A stretch of 26,961 bases of DNA, taken from CAZNLL01 sp964573885 (lineage in GTDB: Bacteria > Desulfobacterota > DSM-4660 > Desulfatiglandales > Desulfatiglandaceae). Position numbers and translations under genes: made by a program. The DNA is taken from the NCBI GenBank assembly GCA_964573885.1, contig CAZNLL010000043.1, positions 1 through 26,961 of the forward strand, read 5' to 3'. The notes under the pieces were generated by a model. The model worked only from the letters and a program-made list of their open reading frames with translations. It was not told the origin of the DNA and did no database searches. Of this stretch, positions 7,801 through 14,717 are shown one piece after another (within the stretch, counting starts at the first letter, position 1; every line of letters starts with the position of its first letter).

Positions 7801-8826
7801 TCAGAATTCTATCCCCCGTCTGGCCATAATCCCCTGCTTGTAAGGATGCCTGATTTCCTTCATTTCCAGGACCCGCGTGGCCGCCTTGCATACCTCCGGG
7901 TGGGCGTTTCGGCCACTGAGAAGGAGCTGTAATGGGGGGGGCTTTAAAAAGAGCATCTCTTTGACCCTCTCGGGCCGGATCAAGCCATAGTGGGTGGCGA
8001 TGTTGATTTCATCCAGCACCAAGAGGCCGTATTTCAAGGAGTAGATCTCTCTTAACCAGAATTCCCAGGCCCGTCTGGCCGCTTCCACATGTTTTTTCTC
8101 GAAGGGGGGCGTCTCCCTGTGTAAGAAGCCCTGACCCATGGTCTTGATTTGAAGATTTTCGAGCCTTTCAATGGCCATGACCTCTCCATAGGGCCTGGGC
8201 GATTTGATGACCTGAAGGATCAGGGAAGGGACCCCTTGCGAGGCTATGAGCATGGCCTTGCCCAGACAGTAGGTGGTTTTACCCTTTCCCTCGCCGGTAA
8301 TGATTTCAACCTTACCGGCCGCTTCGGTTGGAGCCTCCCTTTTTTCCTCTTTTTTTTGAGGACCTTGTACAACCATCTCCGTCACCAGATCGGCCCTGTC
8401 CAAGACAGCCGGCTCCGCCCTCGAACCCGACAAGACAAGTTCCACATGGGCTGGTTTCTGTTCCATCATGGCCAGGACCTCCTTGGTGGGAATCATCTCC
8501 CCAAGGGCCTCAAAGACGCCGCTCAGGATGACAAGATCAAAATATCCCCCCATAACAGCGGCTCGGGCCCGGTTAAAGGCCCCAAGGACCTCTGCCTCGT
8601 GGATTTTTTGGTGAGGACCTGTGGCTGGCACGGCGGATTCGTCGATCACCAAGCTGGGACCGAGGGCGCGGGCCCAGCCGCGATCTTTTTCCAGTCCGTG
8701 GGCGGTAAATGAGGTGATCAGGATGCGAAAGGCGTAACCCGCAGCCCTAAGGGCCAGGCCGAAGGGGGCGAAATTGAAGTAATGAGAATCAGTCGTGTAG
8801 ACCTGTATCAGACCGTGGGTCAACAT
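7801..8826 (-). CDS. Two-domain BtuR/CobO-type corrinoid adenosyltransferase with a degenerate N-terminal copy
   Basis: A 341-residue tandem of two BtuR/CobA (CobO)-like domains. The second (about 171-341) looks active: P-loop GEGKGKTT (178-185), LLVLDEINIA (Glu 273), LLLSGRNAHPEV, and the C-terminal RHPYKQGIMARRGIEF signature. This family transfers adenosyl from ATP to cob(I)alamin or cobinamide. The first (about 1-155) keeps the fold pattern (GLIQVYT, GLALRAAGYAFRILITSF, ADLVTEM), but TTDSHYFN replaces the P-loop and LSGVFEAL replaces the Asp-Glu strand, so it cannot bind ATP in the usual way. The domains are joined by a charged linker (QKKEEKREAPTEAA). ATG 8826 starts at the first domain; the 40 upstream in-frame residues show no homology. 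Confidence 0.85.
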   Translation of the reverse strand: MLTHGLIQVYTTDSHYFNFAPFGLALRAAGYAFRILITSFTAHGLEKDRGWARALGPSLVIDESAVPATGPHQKIHEAEVLGAFNRARAAVMGGYFDLVILSGVFEALGEMIPTKEVLAMMEQKPAHVELVLSGSRAEPAVLDRADLVTEMVVQGPQKKEEKREAPTEAAGKVEIITGEGKGKTTYCLGKAMLIASQGVPSLILQVIKSPRPYGEVMAIERLENLQIKTMGQGFLHRETPPFEKKHVEAARRAWEFWLREIYSLKYGLLVLDEINIATHYGLIRPERVKEMLFLKPPPLQLLLSGRNAHPEVCKAATRVLEMKEIRHPYKQGIMARRGIEF

Positions 8827-8908
8827 GATAAAAGATCCCGGAGTTAGGTCTTTGTATGGGCTATGAGAAGAGATGCAGATTTCGAGGACAAAGTCAAGGA
8901 GTAAACGG

Positions 8909-8936
8909 TTGACAATGGAATGGATTGTTGGATAAG
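8909..8936 (+). promoter_or_regulatory. Candidate sigma-70 promoter for the plus-strand adenosyltransferase
   Basis: A perfect TTGACA (8909-8914) and GATAAG (8931-8936, 4 of 6) are spaced by 16 bases, ending 30 bases before ATG 8967. An opposite-strand TTGACT lies at 8892-8897, pointing towards the minus-strand fusion gene, so the 140-base divergent gap may hold back-to-back promoters. No cobalamin riboswitch-like structure was recognised. Confidence 0.45.
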
Positions 8937-8966
8937 AAGCTCTCACGGCCGAAAAGAGAGGTAACC

Positions 8967-9524
8967 ATGACTTACTATGCGCAGGAACGATCGGGACTGG
9001 TAAAGAGCATCGGCTTTGGGTACATCCACATCTATTACGGCCAGGGCGTGGGAAAGACGACCAGGGCGGTAGGCGTCGCTGTCAGGGCGGCCGGGGTAGG
9101 GATAAAGGTAGACTTTATCCAATTCATGAAGTCGGGCAATTCCGGGGAAGTGCTCAGCTTCGCCCATATCCCCAATATCTATTACCGGTGCCCCGGGAGA
9201 CATCCCTTTATTCTTTCCCGGGGGCCTGAGGCCGTGCATTTCGAGCACGCCCAAGAGGCCCTCGGGTATGCCTGGGATGCGGTTGAGCAAGGGACCCAGA
9301 TTCTGATCTGTGACGAAATCTTGAACACCCTTATCTTTGATCTCCTTGAGAAAGAAGAGATTTTGGACCTTGCCGAGCGTTGCAAGGGGAGGATCGAACT
9401 GGTCATGACCGGCGCCGATGCGCCCCCCGAATTCATCCGGCTGGCGGATTACGTCACGGAATTCAGGCAGGTGAAACACCCTTATTACAGAGGTGCCAGG
9501 GCTCGAAAGGGGATTGAATACTGA
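8967..9524 (+). CDS. cobO: Cob(I)yrinic acid a,c-diamide adenosyltransferase (BtuR/CobO family)
   Basis: A 185-residue single-domain corrinoid adenosyltransferase, close to the usual 170-200 residues. The P-loop is GQGVGKTT (25-32), with Val in place of the Lys found in most members. VGVAVRAAGVGIKVDFIQFMK follows, then ILICDEILN (D116, E117), LVMTGADAPPEFIRLADYVTEF, and the closing KHPYYRGARARKGIEY. It makes adenosylated corrinoid for B12 assembly or salvage. ATG 8967 is chosen because AGAGGT lies five bases upstream; the in-frame ATG 8925 has no such site. It is divergent from the fused adenosyltransferase and convergent with the ureohydrolase-like gene. Whether it acts in de novo synthesis or salvage cannot be told here. 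Confidence 0.9.
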   Translation: MTYYAQERSGLVKSIGFGYIHIYYGQGVGKTTRAVGVAVRAAGVGIKVDFIQFMKSGNSGEVLSFAHIPNIYYRCPGRHPFILSRGPEAVHFEHAQEALGYAWDAVEQGTQILICDEILNTLIFDLLEKEEILDLAERCKGRIELVMTGADAPPEFIRLADYVTEFRQVKHPYYRGARARKGIEY

Positions 9525-9539
9525 GGAGGTAAGGAATCC

Positions 9540-10619
9540 TTATTCCACTTCAGGGAGATAGAATCCCAGTTTTCTGATCAGGTTTGCAGCGATTCTGTAA
9601 GTGCGATCGGGGCCTGAGGAGACGGTCCTGGGATTGATTTCGTTCAGGTCGAGTCCGGCGAGACCCACTCCCTGGGAAAGGCATTCCTCAAGGTAGCCGA
9701 CCAGGGTATAGATTTGCCTCTCGCTGAGGCCGTGCCTGTCCCGGAACCTAACCCCTTCTAGGGCGTTTCTGGACCCGATATCCAGGTCGATGGACACATA
9801 CATATAGGGAGTGCCTATTCGGTTTAAGAGGGTCCTGAGTCTGGAGGGACTGGTAAGGATGTCCTTTTTGGTGATAAGTTTGACCCCCTGCCTTTTGAGA
9901 GCGGAATAGAGCCCCACATAGCGCCGGATCCTCCGGTCCTTGATCCGGAAGGAGCGTTTGGGGGGGTAGTCGCTTATTCCCAACACATAAAGATTCTCAG
10001 GTTCAACCACGCCTTCTTCCAAGAGGTGGTAGAGGAAGGAGGAGGCATTATAGGATTCCGGCCGGTTGAAAATAAAGGGATCCTCCGGATCATAGGGGGA
10101 ATTGGGGTTGGTCTCCATATCATAGCCTATGGCTCCGGAGAGAACGGACATGGGCATGGCGTCCGTGTGGCTGTCCAGGACGACAAAGCTCAGGTCATCC
10201 GGGCTGTATAACTCGGCCAGCCTTTTAAAGGCCCCCCCGCTTAGGGAATGATCAATGGCGATCATGCAGGGGATGTGGGGGAAGATCTCGGCCACCAGAT
10301 CGCCCACTCTGTCGGCATAGGCCCGGCACCCGTCCTGGTCTATAAAAGAGACGAATTTTTCCACCAGGATATCCCCTCCTGCGGCCGCCGGGGGGACAGG
10401 GCAGAGCCATTCAGGGACGTCAAGGGTCCCTTTTTCCTCCCATAGGGAAGGATCCACCTCCCTGCGGATCAATGCCATAATGGGCTCATAGGGATCTTGT
10501 CCTGGGGCCCCGGCCTCCATGAGGGCATGCTTTTCCCGAAGGGATTCGTCTCTCTCGTCCACATCCAGGGGACATCCGAAAAAGACCATTCTTTTGTCTG
10601 GAATGCTTGACGCGGGCAT
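9540..10619 (-). CDS. Divergent ureohydrolase (arginase/agmatinase/formiminoglutamase fold)
   Basis: A 359-residue protein carrying all the metal-ligand motifs of the Mn-dependent ureohydrolase fold: AIDHS (121-125, ligand H124; GGDHS in most members), DSHTD (149-153, ligands D149, H151, D153), SIDLDIGS (276-283, ligands D278, D280) and EINP (327-330). Members hydrolyse guanidino or amidino groups, for example arginine, agmatine, guanidinobutyrate or formiminoglutamate. The glycines before DHS and the residues after DLD are atypical, an insertion of about 40 residues follows DSHTD, and an extra N-terminal 110 residues matches no subfamily I know. The substrate is therefore unknown. It is the last gene of the minus-strand run, 81 bases after a methyltransferase. 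ATG 10619 lacks a good ribosome site; ATG 10589 is an alternative. Confidence 0.78.
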   Translation of the reverse strand: MPASSIPDKRMVFFGCPLDVDERDESLREKHALMEAGAPGQDPYEPIMALIRREVDPSLWEEKGTLDVPEWLCPVPPAAAGGDILVEKFVSFIDQDGCRAYADRVGDLVAEIFPHIPCMIAIDHSLSGGAFKRLAELYSPDDLSFVVLDSHTDAMPMSVLSGAIGYDMETNPNSPYDPEDPFIFNRPESYNASSFLYHLLEEGVVEPENLYVLGISDYPPKRSFRIKDRRIRRYVGLYSALKRQGVKLITKKDILTSPSRLRTLLNRIGTPYMYVSIDLDIGSRNALEGVRFRDRHGLSERQIYTLVGYLEECLSQGVGLAGLDLNEINPRTVSSGPDRTYRIAANLIRKLGFYLPEVE

Positions 10620-10700
10620 AGCCGGTAACGAAAATCCCCCGGCAGGCGTATCCCCGGAGAGGCGGGCCAGGGGTTTTTTAGGGCCTTGAGCGGAATGAGC

Positions 10701-11723
10701 CTATTTGAAATAGTCGTCCCTCGCCTTTTTGAGCTGAACCAGGTTCTCAAGAGGAGAGGGGGGGGCGATCCCGCAACCGGGGCAGAGGAAATCCGTCCCG
10801 TTCTCCAGGGCCTGGGTGGCCTCCTGGTAGACCTGCTCAGGGGTCCCGTTAAAGAGGGTGGTGGCGGTAGACACATTTCCGAAGACCTTGACCCCCTTGC
10901 TGTGGGCGATTTCCACGGCCCTCTTCATGTCCGCCTTTTCCTCGATACTGATTCCTATGGCCCCGGTATCGCACATCATCTCAATGATAGGGTCCGTATT
11001 TCCACATACATGGAGCACCACCGGGCCCTTGACCCTTTTATAGATCTCTTGCTGGACTCCAAGAATCAGCTTTTTAAAGATCCTGGGGCTGAGCAGGGCG
11101 GGTCCGGCCGTGGGCTCGGCAAATACGTAGTAGTCGGCGCCGTTCTCCAGGGCCATGTTGGCAGCGGCCACGGCCGCCTCTTTGGTGACCTCCAGGACCT
11201 TTTCCACCTGCTCGGGTTTTTTCATGCACCACTTCATGAACTGTTCCGTCCCCACCAGGTTGGCGGCGCAGGTAAAGGCCCCTTCAGTCTCTCCGAAGAT
11301 GATGAAATCGTCTCCCACCTTTTCCCTGAGGAGGCGGATATTTTCCTTGAATACCGGAAACCGGCCCCTCTCCAGGAAGTCGGGGGGGAAATCGATATTA
11401 TCGAGGCTCTCTGCGTAGGGGTGGGCTTTAATGGAATATTGGATGTCGATCTGAGGCGTACCCAGTTCACACCCCATGGCCTCACTGAGGCCTACAATAT
11501 CCCATCCCATGGATTTGACCCATTCAAATCCCGCATGCTGGTGGCCCGCATAACCCAGCTCCGTCATGGCCACGGGATCTGCGTCCGCATTGGGCCTCTC
11601 ATATCCACATGCCTTCATCAGCGCCACTACCCCGTAAGTGGTGGTGCTCCCCACAGGTGTTTTATCGACATCCTTGCCTGTGAGTTGATTCCAAAATCTC
11701 TCTTTCAGACTCATCTCTGCCAT
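10701..11723 (-). CDS. UroD/MtaA-family corrinoid-dependent methyltransferase (copy 1)
   Basis: A 340-residue TIM-barrel protein of the uroporphyrinogen decarboxylase superfamily, methyltransferase branch (MtaA, MtbA, CmuA, MtvB/MtoB-like). The zinc site is visible as HVC (H238, C240) and PGC (C317), 76 residues apart, matching the HxCx(n)C pattern of MtaA/MtbA. True UroD decarboxylases lack this site. It is expected either to demethylate a substrate onto a corrinoid protein or to move methyl from the corrinoid to an acceptor. ATG 11723 has GAGGAGG upstream; the longer in-frame extension has none. It follows the activator gene after 145 bases containing two hairpins. The family is firm; the substrate and direction are unknown. 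Confidence 0.87.
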   Translation of the reverse strand: MAEMSLKERFWNQLTGKDVDKTPVGSTTTYGVVALMKACGYERPNADADPVAMTELGYAGHQHAGFEWVKSMGWDIVGLSEAMGCELGTPQIDIQYSIKAHPYAESLDNIDFPPDFLERGRFPVFKENIRLLREKVGDDFIIFGETEGAFTCAANLVGTEQFMKWCMKKPEQVEKVLEVTKEAAVAAANMALENGADYYVFAEPTAGPALLSPRIFKKLILGVQQEIYKRVKGPVVLHVCGNTDPIIEMMCDTGAIGISIEEKADMKRAVEIAHSKGVKVFGNVSTATTLFNGTPEQVYQEATQALENGTDFLCPGCGIAPPSPLENLVQLKKARDDYFK

Positions 11724-11747
11724 TTTGCCCTCCTCTGTAACAGTGGC

Positions 11748-11788
11748 GCCCCAGTGGGGCCGACTTCGCAATCAGGTCTCTCGACCTG
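11748..11788 (-). other. Tandem short hairpins between the activator and methyltransferase 1
   Basis: Reading along the minus strand, a 6-bp stem (CAGGTC/GACCTG, 11783-11788 with 11773-11778) encloses GAGA, a GNRA-type tetraloop. A 5-bp stem follows (GCCCC/GGGGC, 11756-11760 with 11748-11752) with a 3-base loop. Neither has a downstream U-tract, so they look like processing or stability elements, not terminators. They occupy the largest gap (145 bases) within the methyltransferase genes. Confidence 0.4.
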
Positions 11789-11868
11789 GCAGACACTATT
11801 ATTCTACCTCACCATGCCTTGCCCTGTCCATATCAGTAAAAGGGAGGAAGAGGACCCCGAGGTCACGG

Positions 11869-13941
11869 CTATTTCTGGTTCAGGACCTCTTCCGGGACCA
11901 GATCCTTAAGGTGAGGAAACTTGTCTTTCATATGGGGGATGTGCATAGCCTGCATGAACTGCTTCTCAAAGTCTTTTTCCACGGTAAGCTCGATGTACTC
12001 CACATTTCGAGCCACCCAGTTGGCTTCAACCCGCTTTTCGCGGTTTAAGAGGGCGGCCCTGGCTCCGTCACCGGCGGCGTTTCCCACGGAAATGATCTTC
12101 TCCACATCACAGTCCGGGAAGAGCCCCATGATGAGGGCCTTTTCCCGATCCACATGGGTACCGAAGGCCCCGGCGATTTTGACCTTGTCCACCTTATCGA
12201 TTCCCATGCGTCGCATCATGAGCTTGCAGCCGCAATAAAGGGCCCCCTTGGCCAACTGGATCTGGCGGATGTCCTTTTGAGTGATCACCACATCCTGGCC
12301 TATGCTGGTCTCATTGGCCCAGGCGATGACAAACTCGGGTTGATCATTGTTCGCGTTTTTCCGATACCGGCTGGATTTTTGTTCGGGATTGAATTTGCCA
12401 CTCTTGAGAAGAACACCCGAGCGGTATAGCTCCGCCAGCACATCCAAGATCCCTGAGCCACAAATCCCTTTTGTCTTCATTTCTTCAGGCTTTGAATACT
12501 GCTTCCAGGCATCCCGGCCGATGACCTTGTAATCCACTTCGTGGGTCTCGGGGTCTATCTTGATCCGCTCTATAGCGCCCGGGGCGGCCCGCATGCCGTA
12601 AGAGAGCTGGGCCCCTTCCAGGGCCGGCCCTGTGGCACAGGAGGAAGAAATGAGCTTGTCCTTGTTTCCCAGAACCAGTTCTCCGTTTGTGCCGATATCG
12701 ATGATGAGCTGGATTTCGTCCTTCTTGTATGGCTCCTCGGAGATAAGGACCCCCACATTGTCGGCCCCCACAAACCCCGCCTCATTGGGCAGGACATGGA
12801 CATAGCTGCTTTGATTGGTATGGAGCCCCAGGTCCCGGGCCTTGATGTCCAGGCCCTTGTGGATCACGGGAGGGAAGGGGGCCAGGCCCACAAACTCGGG
12901 ATTCAACTGCAAGAGGATGTGATGCATGGCCGTATTTCCCACAATAGTCATGTCTACAATATCATTGGGATTAAGATGTAAACAGGTCTTTTCTTCCTCC
13001 TCAAGCGCCTCGGCGGCCTCCGGGACTATATCCGCTTCTTGTTCGTCCTTCCCCCTTTTTTTCTCTTTGGGGGGGTGGGTTGCTTCACAGGCCTTGGCCA
13101 GCAGTGTATTCAGCCCCTCGATCATATCGGCGCTCATCTTTCGCAGGCCGTCCTCGTGCATCATATGGTAGGTGATGCGGCTCATGACGTCCTCACCGTA
13201 TTTGCACTGGGGGTTCATCATGGAGACGGTATCGATGACCTCCATGGTGGCAAGGTTGCAGAGGTAGCCGGCCACGGTGGTGGTCCCCACGTCTATGGCC
13301 ATGCCGTAATAGGCCTCCACCTTGCCGGGGAGGACGCGGATGATTTCTTTGTCGTTCCAGACGGCCACGGTCAGTTTCCAGCGGTTGTTGTCCCGGAGCC
13401 TCATGGGAAGTTTTTGCAGGGCGAAATAGTCGATATCCAGGTCTTTAAGGCCGTATTCCCGGTTGAGTTCGTCCAGGATGCGCTCCAGGTCGCCCAGGGG
13501 GTTTTCAAAGGTGGGAGGCACCACTTCCACGTAATAGACCTTCACGGCCGGATTCCACTGGATCTGAATGTCCCGGGCCGCCTTGCTCACCACCTGTTTG
13601 CCCGCCCGCGACTCCTCGGGCACAAAGATGAGCAGGTCTGCTTCCACCTTGGCACAGCAGCCCAACCGGTAACCCGCCGCCCTTTGTTCCTCATTGATGA
13701 ATTTCTCTTCCTCTTTTTGCCATGGGCTCGCGTGGTCCTTGCTTGAGGTGATGCCGAATTTCTCAAAAAAGCCCTCTTCGATGCGTATCTTGCATTTACC
13801 GCAGACCTTTTTCTCTCCGCACAGGCTTTCTATATCCACACCCAACTGCCGGGAGGCCTCTGTCACGGTAAGGCCCTTGTGGACCTGTCCCCTCCGTCCC
13901 GAGGGCTGAAAAATGATTCTTGCCTTTTCATCCTGGTTCAT
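11869..13941 (-). CDS. RACo-type reductive activator of corrinoid proteins (2Fe-2S, ASKHA ATPase)
   Basis: A 690-residue protein with an N-terminal [2Fe-2S] ferredoxin domain (C41, C47, C50, and C95 or C96), a linker, and a C-terminal actin-like ATPase/DUF4445 part. The first phosphate motif is AIDVGTTTVAG (from residue 215) and the second is IIDIGTNGELVLGN; ATGPALEGAQLSYGMRA and KGICGSGILD are also conserved. RACo proteins use ATP to reduce the accidentally oxidised cob(II)alamin of methyltransferase corrinoid proteins back to cob(I)alamin. Residues 288-320 are a charged insertion (KEKKRGKDEQEAD and an EALEEEEK segment), making this copy longer than the usual 600-650. ATG 13941 has AAGGAG seven bases upstream. 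It lies 87 bases after its likely partner, the corrinoid protein. Confidence 0.93.
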   Translation of the reverse strand: MNQDEKARIIFQPSGRRGQVHKGLTVTEASRQLGVDIESLCGEKKVCGKCKIRIEEGFFEKFGITSSKDHASPWQKEEEKFINEEQRAAGYRLGCCAKVEADLLIFVPEESRAGKQVVSKAARDIQIQWNPAVKVYYVEVVPPTFENPLGDLERILDELNREYGLKDLDIDYFALQKLPMRLRDNNRWKLTVAVWNDKEIIRVLPGKVEAYYGMAIDVGTTTVAGYLCNLATMEVIDTVSMMNPQCKYGEDVMSRITYHMMHEDGLRKMSADMIEGLNTLLAKACEATHPPKEKKRGKDEQEADIVPEAAEALEEEEKTCLHLNPNDIVDMTIVGNTAMHHILLQLNPEFVGLAPFPPVIHKGLDIKARDLGLHTNQSSYVHVLPNEAGFVGADNVGVLISEEPYKKDEIQLIIDIGTNGELVLGNKDKLISSSCATGPALEGAQLSYGMRAAPGAIERIKIDPETHEVDYKVIGRDAWKQYSKPEEMKTKGICGSGILDVLAELYRSGVLLKSGKFNPEQKSSRYRKNANNDQPEFVIAWANETSIGQDVVITQKDIRQIQLAKGALYCGCKLMMRRMGIDKVDKVKIAGAFGTHVDREKALIMGLFPDCDVEKIISVGNAAGDGARAALLNREKRVEANWVARNVEYIELTVEKDFEKQFMQAMHIPHMKDKFPHLKDLVPEEVLNQK

Positions 13942-13972
13942 TCACCACTCCTTATAAGCCGTAAATGGTCTG

Positions 13973-13992
13973 CGGGGTCTTGGCCGACCCCG
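13973..13992 (-). other. Intergenic hairpin after the corrinoid-protein gene (intrinsic terminator on the plus strand)
   Basis: CGGGGTC (13973-13979) and GACCCCG (13986-13992) form a perfect 7-bp stem with a 6-base loop, followed on the plus strand by TTTTTCTG. Read on the plus strand it is a textbook intrinsic terminator. The genes here, however, are on the minus strand, where the stem is preceded by A residues and has no U-tract. On the sense transcript it could protect the 3' end of the corrinoid-protein message. On the antisense transcript it could stop transcription entering that gene. Confidence 0.5.
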
Positions 13993-14028
13993 TTTTTCTG
14001 CTTCAGCTTAGAAAAGCGGGGAAAGGCC

Positions 14029-14700
14029 TTATTGCATTTCCCTCAACCGGGTGATCATCTTGATGGCCTCCTGGACCGCATTTCCTGCAGATTCCGCGTA
14101 TCCGTCCGCTCCAAAGAGGTCTGCCGTCTCCTTGGTTACAGGGGCCCCGCCCAGCATGATGGCCACATTGGGGTTTTTCTCCTTGATCATTTCCACCACC
14201 TTTTTCATGCCCATCATGGTGGTGGTCATCATAGCGGAGAGGGCCACAATCTCCGAGTCTGTACGGAGCTGCTCCTCAACAAATTTCTCCAGAGGCACAT
14301 CTCTACCCAGGTCGTGGACTGTAAAGCCGGCCACGTCAAACATCATTTTGATGATGTTTTTGCCGATATCATGGACATCGCCCTGAATGGTCCCGATCAC
14401 CACCTGACCTTTGGGTTTGTCGCCCAGGTCCTCCAGGGAAATATGGGGTTTGAGAATGTCCAAGCCCACATAAAGGGCGTCCGCGCACATGAGGAGTTCT
14501 GGGACAAAATACTCCTGCTTGTCGTAGAGATCCCCTACAACTTCCATGCCCGCCGCCAGTCCGTTCATCACCGCGTCATAGGCGTTGAAACCCTCCTCAA
14601 CAACCGCCTTTGCCGCCTCTTCCACCTGGTCCTCTTCATACTCCACCACTCCCTCTTTGAGGGCCTTCAAGAGTTCCTGTCTTCTCTCTTCCGTTCCCAT
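14029..14700 (-). CDS. Corrinoid (B12-binding) methyl-carrier protein
   Basis: A 223-residue two-domain corrinoid protein of the MtaC/MtbC/MtvC type. The helical cap domain spans about 1-88 (LKEGVVEYEEDQVEEAAKAVV, then YFVPELLMCADAL). The Rossmann B12 domain follows, with GDVHDIGKNI (D108, H110, G113) giving the lower axial His, SAMMTTTM (155-162) and the LGGAPV loop (183-188) cradling the nucleotide tail. It shuttles methyl between methyltransferases as methyl-Co(III)/Co(I). ATG 14700 has GGAGG eight bases upstream; the in-frame GTG 14721 is less well placed. It sits 17 bases after methyltransferase 2 and before the activator, the classic three-part arrangement. It is the only corrinoid carrier in the window, so both UroD-like enzymes probably share it. 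Confidence 0.95.
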   Translation of the reverse strand: MGTEERRQELLKALKEGVVEYEEDQVEEAAKAVVEEGFNAYDAVMNGLAAGMEVVGDLYDKQEYFVPELLMCADALYVGLDILKPHISLEDLGDKPKGQVVIGTIQGDVHDIGKNIIKMMFDVAGFTVHDLGRDVPLEKFVEEQLRTDSEIVALSAMMTTTMMGMKKVVEMIKEKNPNVAIMLGGAPVTKETADLFGADGYAESAGNAVQEAIKMITRLREMQ

Positions 14701-14717
14701 GATCGATTCCTCCTTTC

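Noticed and set aside
8827..8966. A cobalamin riboswitch in front of the adenosyltransferase genes
   Set aside because: The divergent gap is only 140 bases and no B12-box-like sequence was seen; promoter-like elements fill it instead.
10655..10680. A possible plus-strand terminator (CCCC...GGGG then T6) between the ureohydrolase-like and methyltransferase genes
   Set aside because: Only four base pairs close a long loop, and no plus-strand gene ends nearby; the T-run is better explained as chance.
10686..11909. A 407-codon open frame on the plus strand opposite methyltransferase 1
   Set aside because: It is antisense to a clearly recognisable UroD/MtaA-type protein, has no ribosome site and no family motifs; it is an effect of GC-rich codon use.
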